A stretch of 64,000 nucleotides of DNA from Saccharomyces mikatae IFO 1815 (GCF_947241705.1 NC_079258.1:1-64000), one strand, 5' to 3'. Counted from the stretch's first letter, positions 31,270 through 41,815 are shown. The notes: generated by a model from the sequence alone, not told the origin. A program made the numbers and translations.

Positions 31270-31353
31270 CTACTTTGGATATTTGTCTCAGCCTTCTGCT
31301 ACTTTGCTTCTTTGCTAACTTGCAGTAGTTAACCTCATCATCTCTTTATTTTT

Positions 31354-31375
31354 GAAAATTTTCCTATCTCATCGC
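31354..31375. promoter_or_regulatory. RRPE and PAC elements between KRR1 and ADF1
   Basis: GAAAATTTTC (31354-31363, RRPE, Stb3) and CTCATCGC (31368-31375, reverse of PAC GCGATGAG, Dot6/Tod6) stand 4 bp apart about 90-110 bp upstream of both KRR1 and ADF1. The pair is typical of the ribosome-biogenesis regulon. Confidence 0.75.
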
Positions 31376-31735
31376 TAAGAAAAATGAAAATACTAAAAAA
31401 AATTTTCTCAGATGGCAAACTTGGTATAATAAGGTACAATAGCCAAAGACAGTTAGTAAGATAGAAATGGGCAAGAACAGTATGAGAAGGAAAAGTGTGG
31501 GCAAGAACGTCGGTGTGGGCAAGAAAGTGCAAAAAAGGAGGTCGATCAGCACTGCTGTGAAGAAGAGAACCAAGCTACAAGTAGAAAAGTTAAACAAAAG
31601 TAGCGAGATGATGATACCGACATTGCTACGCGAGACAGGTGCACAAGAACCAGCTAAAAGAAAGACTGAGTCCACTTTGAAAGCTGGGGACCTGATCAAG
31701 GACCAGGAAAAGGATTCCAAGGTACGAGAACACAT
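31364..31735 (-). other. Antisense frame at the MDF1 position
   Basis: A 123-codon frame on the strand opposite ADF1. Its middle (VGIIISLLLFNFSTC, LVLFFTAVLIDLLFCTFLPT) corresponds in frame to S. cerevisiae Mdf1, but the first ~50 residues and the C-terminal end differ from the 152-residue Mdf1 as I remember it. Because ADF1 constrains the other strand, similarity alone is not evidence of coding. I list it as a possible proto-gene, not a gene. Confidence 0.4.
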
Positions 31736-31808
31736 TCAAATGGAAAAATCAAAAACAAATGACAACATGCTGAAGCAGATTGAAATGATATCCGGGTTTT
31801 CCTTATAA
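31467..31808 (+). CDS. ADF1: Adf1, small basic nuclear protein
   Basis: A 113-residue lysine-rich protein starting MGKNSMRRKSVGKNVGVGKK and ending MLKQIEMISGFSL, both ends as in S. cerevisiae Adf1 (YCL058W-A). In S. cerevisiae it is reported to repress transcription of MDF1, the de novo gene read from the opposite strand of the same DNA. Here the protein is clearly conserved, while the antisense frame is only partly open (see finding). Divergent from KRR1, convergent with MIC10 with a 108-bp gap. Confidence 0.93.
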   Translation: MGKNSMRRKSVGKNVGVGKKVQKRRSISTAVKKRTKLQVEKLNKSSEMMIPTLLRETGAQEPAKRKTESTLKAGDLIKDQEKDSKVREHIQMEKSKTNDNMLKQIEMISGFSL

Positions 31809-31916
31809 GGAATAGTGGTGAAAGTTACGTAATAATATATACATATAAAGGGGAATGAAATACTGCATTTTGTTTGTTTGGTGTTTTCGAATATATGAAG
31901 CATCGTCTCATTAAGA

Positions 31917-32210
31917 CTAAACCTTCGAGGATCTGAGGCCTGCGCTAGATCTAAAGATGGCGTCACCCTCAGCGTAGCCTCTTCCCACACCAAATCCAAT
32001 TCCTAGCCATACAGGGAACGCACGGCGCTTAAAGAATAATACTGAGGTGAAAACACCAACACCAAACCCCATAGCGGTCTTAACTAGCATGTTTGACAGA
32101 ACAATGTCCCATTTGGTGTCGAGAACCGTGGACACCCCGCTGCCATTCTTGCTGGAATCTTTGGAAGGGGTAACTTTCGCTGGTTGCTGTGCTTGTGCTT
32201 GTTCGGACAT
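31917..32210 (-). CDS. MIC10: MICOS subunit Mic10
   Basis: Inner-membrane protein of 97 residues that oligomerises to bend cristae junction membranes. Two hydrophobic segments form a hairpin, the second with the glycine motif ([18 protein letters not shown] and [20 protein letters not shown]); the GxGxGxG repeats are required for oligomerisation. The polar N-terminus ([17 protein letters not shown]) faces the intermembrane space. Same length as S. cerevisiae. Divergent from PRD1, with a 435-bp gap. Confidence 0.96.
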   Translation of the reverse strand: MSEQAQAQQPAKVTPSKDSSKNGSGVSTVLDTKWDIVLSNMLVKTAMGFGVGVFTSVLFFKRRAFPVWLGIGFGVGRGYAEGDAIFRSSAGLRSSKV

Positions 32211-32645
32211 GGTATATTTTGCGTGGTTTCGTGCTTATTCGCTCTTATGGCCAACTAAAACTGCCAATTGATAGTATTTTAATGTATGGTATTATCGTTG
32301 TTTGAAGCCCTTTAAAAGGAAAAAACGGGTCAGGGCCACCCGGCGCGAAATAATAGCAGGTGATTGGTCAGAATAGCAAAAGCGCCTGAAACGATAGTAT
32401 ACGGTACTGTTGATGACTTACATTTAGGTTTAGAGTAGTCTACTAACTGCTATAAATTGTTTGATGTTATATTATGCGTTTACTTGGCTATTTTTGTATA
32501 GATATGTTGCAATGACTAAAATATCATAGTGAACGAGCGGGACGGCGGTTAAATCACGATATTTCGCCACCTTTTTCATAAGAAAATAGGAAACTTAACA
32601 GATAGAAATGGTTGAGCGCTAAGTTCAAAGAGGGAATACTTAGAG

Positions 32646-34784
32646 ATGCGATTGTTGCTGTGCAAGAATTGGTTTACGTCGCCTATCATTTCACCACTAC
32701 TGTACACCCGCTCTCTATACTCCATGAGTAACGCTACTAGTTTTCCCATTGCTCCTCAGGCCCCGCCCAACTGGACATTCACTCCCAACGATATTAACGG
32801 GAAGACCAAGGAAATCATCGACAAAAGCAACAATTTCTACGAATCTATGAGCAATGTCGAAACGCCCACTGTGACCAATTTTGTGGAGCCCTTTATGAAG
32901 TTTGAAAACGAATTGGGTCCAATTATTAACCAATTAACTTTCTTACAGCACGTGTCGTCTGATAAAGAGATTAGGGACGCTTCTGTGAACTCTTCAATGA
33001 AACTGGACGAGTTAAACATTGATCTGTCGCTGCGCCATGATATATATTTGCAATTTGCGCGCGTATGGCAGGATGCTCAGTCCAAAAGCGATTCTATAGA
33101 AAGGGAAACGTTCAAATACATTGAGAAATCTTACAAGGACTATATTCATTCTGGTTTAGAACTGGATGAGTCCAACCGGTTGAAGATTAAGGATATTAAA
33201 AAGAAGATTTCCGTTAATTCGATCAACTTTTCTAAGAATCTTGGAGAACAAAAGGAATATATTACTTTCACCAAAGAGCAATTGGAAGGTGTGCCCGACT
33301 CAGTCTTGGCGCAGTTCGAAACGATCAAATCCGACAAAGATAGAAATGAAACCTTATATAAAGTTACTTTCAAATATCCGGACATTTTCCCTGTGATGAA
33401 ATTGGCGTCTTCTGCGCAGACCAGAAAGGAAGCGTTCTTGGCAGATCAAAATAAGGTCCCTGAAAATGAAGCTATATTGTTGGACACATTGGAGCTACGT
33501 GACAAATTAGCGTCTTTATTGGGCTACGACACGTATGCCAATTATAATCTTTACGATAAAATGGCCAAGGATAGTACCACGGTAATGGACTTTTTGAATG
33601 ATTTGAAGGACAAGCTAATTCCACTGGGCAAAAAGGAGCTAGAGTTGTTGCAGGAAATGAAATCTAAGGATGTCAAGAAGCTTAACCAAGATGAGGATCC
33701 AAATTACTACATCTGGGATCACCGATACTACGATAATAAATACCTTTTGGAAAACTTCAATGTAGATTTAGAAAAAATTTCAGAATACTTTCCTCTAGAA
33801 ACTACTATTACAGGTATGTTACAAATTTATGAAACATTGTTCAACTTGAAATTCATTGAAATCAAAGACGGTCAAAGTAAATCTGTCTGGCACGATGACG
33901 TTAAACAACTGGCTGTCTGGAATATGGACGATCCGAAATCTCCCAAGTTTGTTGGTTGGATTTATTTCGATTTGCACCCTCGTGATGGTAAATATGGTCA
34001 TGCAGCTAATTTCGGTTTATCCTCATCATTCATGACCAACGACTCCGTAAGATCGTATCCGGTCACTGCTTTGGTTTGTAACTTCTCAAAATCCACGAAG
34101 GATAAACCTTCCCTATTGAAGCATAACGAAATAGTAACATTTTTCCACGAATTGGGCCATGGTATCCACGACCTGGTGGGTCAAAACAAGGAGTCAAGAT
34201 TTAATGGCCCCGGATCTGTCCCATGGGATTTCGTGGAAGCACCTTCTCAAATGTTAGAATTTTGGACTTGGAACAAAAATGAATTAATTGATCTTTCATC
34301 GCATTACGAAACAGGCGAAAAAATCCCGGAATCTTTGATCGATTCATTGATCAAAACTAAGCACGTCAATGGTGCTTTGTTCACTCTAAGGCAATTGCAT
34401 TTTGGATTATTTGATATGAAAGTGCATACTTGTAAAGACTTGCAAAATTTGTCAATTTGTGAAACATGGAATCAATTGAGACAAGATATTTCTTTGATTT
34501 CTAATGGCGGCACTTTATCCAAGGGTTATGATTCTTTCGGACATATCATGTCAGACTCTTACTCTGCCGGCTATTACGGTTATCTATGGGCGGAAGTCTT
34601 TGCGACTGATATGTATCATACCAAATTCGCTAAAGATCCCTTGAATACCAAAAATGGTATACAATACCGTGATATCGTGTTAGCCCGTGGTGGTCTTAAT
34701 GATATTGGTGATGATCTAAAAAAATTCCTAGGCAGAGAACCTTCTAAGGATGCCTTCCTGAAGGAGCTAGGTTTACAAAATTGA
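32646..34784 (+). CDS. PRD1: Saccharolysin (oligopeptidase yscD), thimet-type zinc metallopeptidase
   Basis: M3-family zinc endopeptidase of 712 residues that degrades short peptides in the cytosol and mitochondrial intermembrane space. The HEXXH zinc site is His501-Glu-Leu-Gly-His505 in VTFFHELGHGIHD, with the downstream Glu ligand in FVEAPSQMLEFW. The substrate-binding Tyr/Gly region DSYSAGYYGYLWAEVF is present. The N-terminal ~26 residues before a second Met (MRLLLCKNWFTSPIISPLLY) look like a weak targeting sequence. Convergent with PEX34, leaving only 19 bp between stops. Confidence 0.97.
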   Translation: MRLLLCKNWFTSPIISPLLYTRSLYSMSNATSFPIAPQAPPNWTFTPNDINGKTKEIIDKSNNFYESMSNVETPTVTNFVEPFMKFENELGPIINQLTFLQHVSSDKEIRDASVNSSMKLDELNIDLSLRHDIYLQFARVWQDAQSKSDSIERETFKYIEKSYKDYIHSGLELDESNRLKIKDIKKKISVNSINFSKNLGEQKEYITFTKEQLEGVPDSVLAQFETIKSDKDRNETLYKVTFKYPDIFPVMKLASSAQTRKEAFLADQNKVPENEAILLDTLELRDKLASLLGYDTYANYNLYDKMAKDSTTVMDFLNDLKDKLIPLGKKELELLQEMKSKDVKKLNQDEDPNYYIWDHRYYDNKYLLENFNVDLEKISEYFPLETTITGMLQIYETLFNLKFIEIKDGQSKSVWHDDVKQLAVWNMDDPKSPKFVGWIYFDLHPRDGKYGHAANFGLSSSFMTNDSVRSYPVTALVCNFSKSTKDKPSLLKHNEIVTFFHELGHGIHDLVGQNKESRFNGPGSVPWDFVEAPSQMLEFWTWNKNELIDLSSHYETGEKIPESLIDSLIKTKHVNGALFTLRQLHFGLFDMKVHTCKDLQNLSICETWNQLRQDISLISNGGTLSKGYDSFGHIMSDSYSAGYYGYLWAEVFATDMYHTKFAKDPLNTKNGIQYRDIVLARGGLNDIGDDLKKFLGREPSKDAFLKELGLQN

Positions 34785-34803
34785 AAAGCATTGGTGTGAA
34801 GCA

Positions 34804-35238
34804 TTATATAATTATTCTACAGAGTGTTATTATATTTGATAGTCTTTTGAACAACCTCGTTCCAGGATAAATCAAAACCATTAAGTAGCTCAAATCCTGA
34901 AGCAAAGTAGCAGTGATTTGTCTAATCTGATCTCTATACCTTTTCTTAAAATTCATCAATTTCTCCTTCACTAGACCATTCCCCGGCCCATTTAGTCGCT
35001 GATCAATTTTAAACTTGACCTTGCACAAATTTATTAGTTTCCATACACACTTAATCACTGAAATCCACGAGTAGCACAGCCAAACCTTTCTTAATACTCC
35101 ACTTACATACAATTTATCATCCACTACGCCAAGGTTTTCCAACACAGCGAAGAAATCCAGCAGCGAGCTTACACCATTCCAGACATTTATCCATAAATTT
35201 TTCCCACTAACTTCAGCAGACTTTTTCTCTGAAACCAT
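34804..35238 (-). CDS. PEX34: Peroxisomal membrane protein Pex34
   Basis: A 144-residue protein that works with Pex11-family proteins to control peroxisome number. The sequence has several hydrophobic stretches (VLRKVWLCYSWISVIKCVW, LQDLSYLMVLIYPGT) and basic connecting loops (NFKKRYRDQIRQ). Length equals S. cerevisiae Pex34. Identity rests on position between PRD1 and KAR4 and on length, supported by remembered sequence. It ends 19 bp from the PRD1 stop. Confidence 0.9.
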   Translation of the reverse strand: MVSEKKSAEVSGKNLWINVWNGVSSLLDFFAVLENLGVVDDKLYVSGVLRKVWLCYSWISVIKCVWKLINLCKVKFKIDQRLNGPGNGLVKEKLMNFKKRYRDQIRQITATLLQDLSYLMVLIYPGTRLFKRLSNIITLCRIII

Positions 35239-35652
35239 TCACTTTCTTTTCTTTTCTTTTCTTCCTCTTTTGCTTTTATCTATGCTTTCCTTATTGCTTA
35301 AGTTGGGGTCGAACATTAAATTCATTGCCCGCGAATTTTTTGAAAGAAGCATCTCTTTTTACTGCAACAAGAACTAATAACTGGCAGAAGGAGAAACACT
35401 TGTCTCATGTATCTGCCCTTAAATGCGGTACTGGGAGTACACTTCTCTCTATTTGTCTTACATAAATAATTCCGGGGGATATCTCTTCTTTAGGGGTCCT
35501 GTAAGAGAGTAAAACAGCATTAACGAGATAGTGAGGAACAGAAAAAAGAGGCGGTTTTGGGTTGTACAGTCAAACAGTTTAAAGCTTGTTCTACAATTTT
35601 GTAGCTTCCTAATGATATGTTTTGCCGCTCGGCATTGTCTTTTCTGTAACCT

Positions 35653-35704
35653 TGTTTCAAACTTCATCATTTCCGAGTTTCAGCTTGCGACGTTACTTGT
35701 TTCA
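35653..35704. promoter_or_regulatory. Two pheromone response elements upstream of KAR4
   Basis: TGTTTCA (inverse of the Ste12 site TGAAACA) occurs exactly at 35653-35659 and 35698-35704, 95-146 bp upstream of the KAR4 ATG. They explain the pheromone-induced transcript known for KAR4. Confidence 0.75.
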
Positions 35705-35798
35705 ACTTTTTAACAGCAACTTTCTCTCAATAACCATCACATAGGAAAAAGCGCAACAGCAGTTATAAGCAGAAGAGAAGAGACGATATTACTGAATA

Positions 35799-36803
35799 AT
35801 GGTATTTCAAGAACTAAGTTATGATCAGGATAGGAGTAGACACAATAATAGTCACTCGCCAGGCCAAAATCAGGAAACAACAGAAATGAAATCTAAACAC
35901 GTCTCGTTCAAGCCATCTAGAGACTTTCATACAAATGATTACTCGAACAACTACATCCATGGAAATTCTCTACCACAACAGCACGTTACGAATATTGAGA
36001 ATAGAGTTGATGGTTATCCAAAACTTCAGAAGTTATTTCAGGCAAAGGCTAAACAAATCAATCAATTCGCCACTACGCCCTTTGGTTGTAAGATAGGAAT
36101 AGACTCCATTGTACCAACGTTGAACCATTGGATACAAAATGAAAACTTGACATTTGATGTAGTGATGATTGGCTGCTTAACAGAAAACCAGTTTATTTAC
36201 CCAATCTTAACCCAATTACCTTTGGATAAATTAATTTCTAAACCAGGATTTCTCTTCATTTGGGCTAACTCTCAGAAAATCAATGAACTTACTAAACTCT
36301 TGAATAACGAAATATGGGCTAAGAAGTTTAGAAGGAGCGAGGAGTTGGTTTTTGTCCCTATAGACAAGAAATCACCATTTTATCCAGGTTTAGACCAAGA
36401 CGATGAAACGCTGATGGAGAAAATGCAATGGCATTGTTGGATGTGTATCACAGGTACAGTAAGAAGGTCTACAGATGGGCATTTGATTCATTGCAACGTA
36501 GATACTGATCTAAGCATTGAGACGAAGGGTACTACCAATGGTGCTGTACCATCACACCTCTATCGTATTGCCGAAAACTTCTCCACCGCTACTAGACGGT
36601 TACATATCATCCCCGCAAGAACTGGTTACGAAACACCTGTTAAAGTGAGGCCTGGTTGGGTCATAGTGAGCCCAGATGTTATGTTGGATAACTTTTCACC
36701 TAAGAGATATAAAGAGGAAATCGCTAACCTAGGTTCCAATATTCCTTTGAAAAATGAAATTGAATTGCTAAGACCAAGAAGCCCAGTACAAAAAGTACAA
36801 TAA
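35799..36803 (+). CDS. KAR4: Karyogamy factor Kar4 (METTL14-like)
   Basis: Protein of 334 residues of the MT-A70 family, a non-catalytic partner in the mRNA m6A complex with Ime4 and a cofactor of Ste12 for karyogamy genes. The MT-A70 fold runs from about residue 110 (FDVVMIGCLTENQFIYPIL) to WVIVSPDVMLDNFSPKRY; the catalytic DPPW is absent, as expected. A second Met (residue 30, QETTEMKSKHVSF) corresponds to the start of the shorter pheromone-induced form. Two PREs lie upstream. Confidence 0.95.
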   Translation: MVFQELSYDQDRSRHNNSHSPGQNQETTEMKSKHVSFKPSRDFHTNDYSNNYIHGNSLPQQHVTNIENRVDGYPKLQKLFQAKAKQINQFATTPFGCKIGIDSIVPTLNHWIQNENLTFDVVMIGCLTENQFIYPILTQLPLDKLISKPGFLFIWANSQKINELTKLLNNEIWAKKFRRSEELVFVPIDKKSPFYPGLDQDDETLMEKMQWHCWMCITGTVRRSTDGHLIHCNVDTDLSIETKGTTNGAVPSHLYRIAENFSTATRRLHIIPARTGYETPVKVRPGWVIVSPDVMLDNFSPKRYKEEIANLGSNIPLKNEIELLRPRSPVQKVQ

Positions 36804-37179
36804 AGCACCAGCATATCTCCTTGCTTAGCTCCATTGATATAAAAGTAAATAAATAAATAAACCATAATTTTTGCATTTTTCTTTCACTATAAACTATATT
36901 GAAACCAAATTTCTACCAAAATTAAATCAGCGTAACCATGCAAAATCAAAAAGTAAACAAACGAAAGACCACAGTGGATGGGAGTAGTAAACAAACATTA
37001 TTCTAATTCTTTTCTCTTTTTTTTTTTTTGGCTTTTCGTGTTCTAGCGTGTTCATTTTTTCAGCCATGTAATTACTTAAATAGGAAGTTTACACGATGCT
37101 TGCATAAAAAGCTGGAAGTGCAGCACAAAGAGGAATAAAAACATTTCCATACTCATTTATTTGTTTGTTTACAGTTAAT

Positions 37180-37347
37180 TTGTTTGTTTGTTTGTTTGTT
37201 TGTTTTTGAAGTTGTGGTCTTCCTTCAAAGAATTCTTAATAAGTAATTTTTCACTTTCCGGTTTATAATGTTCGAATCTTTTTTTACTTATTTATTCATT
37301 TATTTGTTTATTTGTTTATTTGTTTATTTGTTTATTTGTTTATTTGT
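37180..37347. repeat. TTTG and TTTATTTG microsatellites
   Basis: About seven TTTG units at 37180-37207, and six 8-bp TTTATTTG units at 37299-37347, all with T on the plus strand. The strand asymmetry is that of easily unwound DNA beside yeast origins. Confidence 0.8.
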
Positions 37348-39170
37348 TCAATTTTGTAAATGTTTAGGAAACAAACACTCTTTACAAAATGTTGAAAACT
37401 CTTTATTTTAATTGTAGTGTTATCTACAGTCGTAAATCGATGAGATGGTGGCTCCTTGATAATAAATAAACCACAAGTACTCGGTTTTTAGTTTACTGAA
37501 GAAAAAGACCATGGACAAATTTTTAAGGAAAAAATGTTTAAGAGGAGAGTAAGGGTGTTTGATTAATGACTTGAAAGCATTAGATGACAGTAATGCATCA
37601 TTTTTAATTATTGAGTAATATTTTTGCCAATATATCCAACGATTTTGTGCTTTGATGAGTTCCTTATTCCGACTAGTTATTTTTGTGATTTTCTCTTTAG
37701 AGTTTAGGATGAATTTTCAAAATTCTTAATGTTCAGTGCTACCATTTTCACTGAAGCAGTTAATCTGCCTAACGAGTTTACTTTAAATGAACAAAACAAG
37801 ATTTCACTTACAAAAGTCAAAACCTTAGCTGTACCATTCCATTACTATATTTTACTATACACTACTTACCAAATGTGTTTTCTTCATATAATCAAAACAT
37901 AAAGGTCAAGGCAGGCGCCGTGAACCTCAGGCTTGAACGTTTCATTTTTCGTCTCATTCAAACTGTAGATAAAATAGATCGAAGCGACATTTCAAAGGCA
38001 TTCTTTATTTATTGTTTCAACCTGGCGTTTTTTTTTTTGAACGAATAAGTGATGTTAAATAGAGTGTTTTCCATTTAGGCCCTCTCTATTTTTTTTTGGT
38101 TCTGTAGTGCAAATTCTATTCTGTTACATTTTTTCTCGTTTGTGAGACTCAAAAGACCAACATCCTAGACCTCTCATACAATTAATTACTCATAATTTTT
38201 AAGGCCTACTTGAAATATCTAAGAAACTATTTGGTCAATAATATGGTAAGCGAAGGCTTGCGCCAGGTACACTGAATAGAGACGACAGAAATTGTGTAAG
38301 AAGTTAAATGATAATAGTTTTGTAAATAAATAAATAAATAGTTTGAAAAAATCCTCACCAAACGGAAGAGCATTAGATATGAAGTAAAACTAGAATGTCA
38401 AGATTTTACTAAAGGAAAATCACGAAAAATTTCTTGACTTTTTTGGGACAGCGTGGAACGTGTAATTACTGTATTAGGAAATTTACATGATTCTTGAGAA
38501 ATAATGAAAAATGGCCGCGTTCAGAAGTTACAAGCACACCTTTAAACATTTTTTGTTCTTTATCATTAGCAAATGTGCTAGTGTTTGCAAAAGTATGCTT
38601 TTTTTTGCTTAGGTGACTACGTTTCTGCTTTTCTTTTTAGTTTTGATTTTTATTTTCAGTTTTGCATATAAAAATCATATTGTAATCCATAAATAAAAAC
38701 TACTTAAATATCAAATATTAATAATTCAACAGAAAACACAGTATATGACTATGGTACAAACAAAAGAATTGCGTCTTTATGTAAAGCGAAGAGAAAGTGA
38801 GTTTTCCCAATAACCTACGGCAAAGAATACTACGAAAAATGCAGGCAGAATTTGATACCAGAAGTAGCCAGAAGTATTTTTTCAACTTACAAAGGAGAAA
38901 TAGTCAACTTTATCTTTTTGATGCTGGCCATCTTGGTTTATTTAGTAAGAGAATAAGTATCCTGAAAACAGAAGCAGATATCAGAAGATAAATTCAAAGA
39001 AATCCCTCAAATTTTTAACTGTCTCAGATCTAATCACGGAAGTCTTGCTACCGAATATTCATCATCACTTCGTTCAAGTCTCGGTATTGGCACTATATAT
39101 TTTACCTTAGTTAATAAATTATACACTAGAACAGAACGCCGGGTTATACTTTTTGTTTCTTTTTTCTCTT

Positions 39171-39190
39171 GGAAAATTTTTTTGCGATGC
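39171..39190 (+). promoter_or_regulatory. RRPE-PAC-like pair upstream of SPB1
   Basis: GGAAAATTTTTTT (39171-39183) followed directly by GCGATGC (39184-39190), about 115-135 bp before the SPB1 ATG. It is the same arrangement as at KRR1/ADF1, with PAC imperfect in its last bases. Confidence 0.55.
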
Positions 39191-39304
39191 CCATTATGAA
39201 AAATTGGCAAATATTGTATAGTCTGTAGTATAAGACAAATTCTTTTGAACTTGTTCTGTTCTAATTAGTGATTAGATTTAAGTCAATCGAGTCAAGTGGC
39301 AAGA

Positions 39305-41815
39305 ATGGGTAAGACACAAAAGAAGAATAGTAAGGGTCGTTTAGATAGGTACTATTATCTAGCCAAGGAGAAAGGTTATCGTGCTCGTTCATCCTTTAAG
39401 ATTATTCAAATTAATGAAAAGTATGGCCATTTTCTAGAGAAATCGAAAGTCGTTATTGATCTGTGTGCTGCTCCTGGTTCGTGGTGTCAAGTTGCATCCA
39501 AGCTCTGCCCTATTAACTCTTTGATTATTGGGGTGGATATCGTTCCGATGAAGCCGATGCCCAATGTAATTACTTTCCAAAGTGACATCACCACTGAAGA
39601 TTGTAGGTCAAAGTTGAGAGGCTATATGAAGACCTGGAAGGCTGATACAGTATTACACGACGGTGCTCCTAACGTCGGTTTGGGTTGGGTTCAAGATGCT
39701 TTCACGCAATCTCAGTTAACTTTGCAAGCTTTAAAGTTGGCTGTGGAAAATTTAGTTGTAAATGGTACATTTGTTACTAAGATTTTCAGGTCAAAGGATT
39801 ATAATAAATTAATTTGGGTTTTTCAACAATTGTTTGAAAAAGTTGAAGCCACAAAACCACCTGCATCAAGAAATGTTTCTGCAGAAATCTTCGTTGTGTG
39901 TAAAGGCTTTAAAGCACCAAAACGATTAGATCCAAGATTGCTGGATCCAAAGGAAGTTTTTGAAGAATTACCAGATGGGCAACAGAACATGGAGTCCAAA
40001 ATTTACAATCCTGAAAAAAAAGTTAGAAAAAGACAAGGTTATGAGGAAGGGGACAATTTATTATACCATGAAACCTCAATTTTAGATTTTGTGAAGACTG
40101 AAGACCCAATAAGCATGCTTGGAGAGATGAATAAGTTCATTATTGATAAGGATGATCATGAATGGAAGATCTTGAAGAAATTGAAGCAAACCACGGATGA
40201 ATTTCATTCTTGTATTGAGGACCTAAAGGTTTTAGGTAAGAAAGATTTCAAAATGATTTTAAGATGGAGAAAGATAGCTAGAGAAATCTTGGGTATCGAA
40301 GTGAAGGACGAAGCGAAGACTGAAATTGAAGTGGTGCCGTTAACAGAAGAAGAGCAGATTGAAAAGGACTTGCAAGGTTTACAGGAGAAACAGCGTCTAA
40401 ATATCAAGCGTGAAAGAAGAAGAAAGAATGAAATGAAGCAAAAGGAACTACAAAGAATGCAAATGAACATGATAACTCCCACCGATATTGGTATTGAAGC
40501 CGCAAGTTTGGGTAAAGAGTCGTTATTCAATTTGAAAACTGCAGAAAAGACTGGTATCCTAAACGACTTAGCAAAGGGTAAAAAAAGGATGATTTTCACT
40601 GACGATGAATTAGCAAAAGATAACGATATCTACATTGATGAAAATATTATGATCAAAGATAAGGATTCCGCAGCTGATGCAGATGATTTAGAAAGTGAGT
40701 TGAATGCAATGTACAGTGATTATAAAACTAGAAGATCGGAAAGAGATGCTAAGTTCAAAGCCAAACAAGCACGTGGTGGTGACAATGAGGAAGAATGGGT
40801 CGGTTTCGATGAAGTAAGTGCAGAAAAAGGAGAAGAAGAAAAGAATAACTTTATTGAAGATGTCGAAGGAGATTCCGATGATGATGAGGCCATCACCAAC
40901 TTGATCAGTAAATTGAAAGGACAAAATGGAGATCATAAGTTGAGTAGTAAAGCACGTATGATTTTCAATGATCCGATATTTAACAATGTTGAGCCAGATT
41001 TACCAACAAGTACCATTAATGATGGTATAATGAGTTCTGAGGCAGTCGGTGATATTTCCAAATTACACAAGAAAAGAAAACATGAAGAGGTACAACAGGA
41101 ACAAGAAGAAGCGGATTCTTCAGATGAAAGTTCAAGTGATGACTCTGACTTCGAGATTGTAGCAAATGATAATGTATCAGAAGACTTTGATTCTGATTAT
41201 GATTCAGAGGAAGAAAAAAATCAAACAAAGAAGGAAAAGCATTCCAGAGATATTGACATCGCCACTGTTGAAGCCATGACCTTAGCACATCAGTTAGCAT
41301 TGGGTCAGAAGAATAAGCATGATCTTGTCGATGAAGGGTTCAATAGATATACATTCCGTGACACCGAAAATTTGCCAGAATGGTTTTTGGAAGACGAAAA
41401 GGAGCATTCCAAGATAAATAAGCCAATTACTAAGGAGGCAGCGATGGCAATTAAGGAAAAAATAAAGGCAATGAACGCTCGTCCTATCAAGAAGGTTGCT
41501 GAGGCCAAGGCAAGAAAAAGAATGCGTGCTGTGGCTCGTTTGGAGAAGATTAAAAAGAAGGCTGGTTTAATCAACGATGATTCTGACAAGACAGAAAAGG
41601 ACAAGGCCGAAGAAATCTCTAGGCTGATGCGTAAGGTTACCAAAAAACCACAGACAAGGCCAAAGGTTACTCTGGTTGTTGCCTCAGGTAGGAACAAAGG
41701 TTTAGCGGGTAGACCAAAGGGCGTTAAGGGTAAGTATAAGATGGTTGATGGTGTTATGAAAAATGAGCAAAGAGCCTTGAGACGTATCGCAAAGAAGCAT
41801 CATAAGAAAAAATAG
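39305..41815 (+). CDS. SPB1: AdoMet-dependent rRNA methyltransferase Spb1
   Basis: Nucleolar 2'-O-methyltransferase that modifies 25S rRNA (Gm2922) and is needed for 60S maturation. I choose the ATG at 39305 (MGKTQKKNSKGRLDRYYYLA); the frame also extends 3 codons upstream without ATG. The product is 836 residues. The FtsJ/RrmJ domain occupies residues 1-230 with SAM motif VVIDLCAAPGSWCQVASKL and K-D-K-E tetrad contexts RARSSFK, VLHDGAPNV, TKIFRSKDY and SAEIFVV. The middle is acidic (DSDDDEAITNLISKL, ESSSDDSDFEIV). The C-terminal Spb1 domain is basic, ending RRIAKKHHKKK. Convergent with PBN1. Confidence 0.97.
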   Translation: MGKTQKKNSKGRLDRYYYLAKEKGYRARSSFKIIQINEKYGHFLEKSKVVIDLCAAPGSWCQVASKLCPINSLIIGVDIVPMKPMPNVITFQSDITTEDCRSKLRGYMKTWKADTVLHDGAPNVGLGWVQDAFTQSQLTLQALKLAVENLVVNGTFVTKIFRSKDYNKLIWVFQQLFEKVEATKPPASRNVSAEIFVVCKGFKAPKRLDPRLLDPKEVFEELPDGQQNMESKIYNPEKKVRKRQGYEEGDNLLYHETSILDFVKTEDPISMLGEMNKFIIDKDDHEWKILKKLKQTTDEFHSCIEDLKVLGKKDFKMILRWRKIAREILGIEVKDEAKTEIEVVPLTEEEQIEKDLQGLQEKQRLNIKRERRRKNEMKQKELQRMQMNMITPTDIGIEAASLGKESLFNLKTAEKTGILNDLAKGKKRMIFTDDELAKDNDIYIDENIMIKDKDSAADADDLESELNAMYSDYKTRRSERDAKFKAKQARGGDNEEEWVGFDEVSAEKGEEEKNNFIEDVEGDSDDDEAITNLISKLKGQNGDHKLSSKARMIFNDPIFNNVEPDLPTSTINDGIMSSEAVGDISKLHKKRKHEEVQQEQEEADSSDESSSDDSDFEIVANDNVSEDFDSDYDSEEEKNQTKKEKHSRDIDIATVEAMTLAHQLALGQKNKHDLVDEGFNRYTFRDTENLPEWFLEDEKEHSKINKPITKEAAMAIKEKIKAMNARPIKKVAEAKARKRMRAVARLEKIKKKAGLINDDSDKTEKDKAEEISRLMRKVTKKPQTRPKVTLVVASGRNKGLAGRPKGVKGKYKMVDGVMKNEQRALRRIAKKHHKKK

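Larger units (their letters stand above)
36804..39304. other. 2.5-kb gene-free interval KAR4-SPB1, ARS304-syntenic
   Basis: The longest gap in the core arm, about the same length as in S. cerevisiae. It has no supported gene; the 64-codon frame at 38797 has no ATG. It contains (TTTG)n at 37180-37207 and a (TTTATTTG)n array at about 37299-37347, with many 9/11 near-matches to the ORC consensus. ARS304 maps to this interval in S. cerevisiae, but I cannot fix its position here. Confidence 0.5.

Noticed and set aside
38797-38991. 64-codon frame before SPB1
   Set aside because: It has no ATG start and no similarity; the KAR4-SPB1 gap has many such frames.
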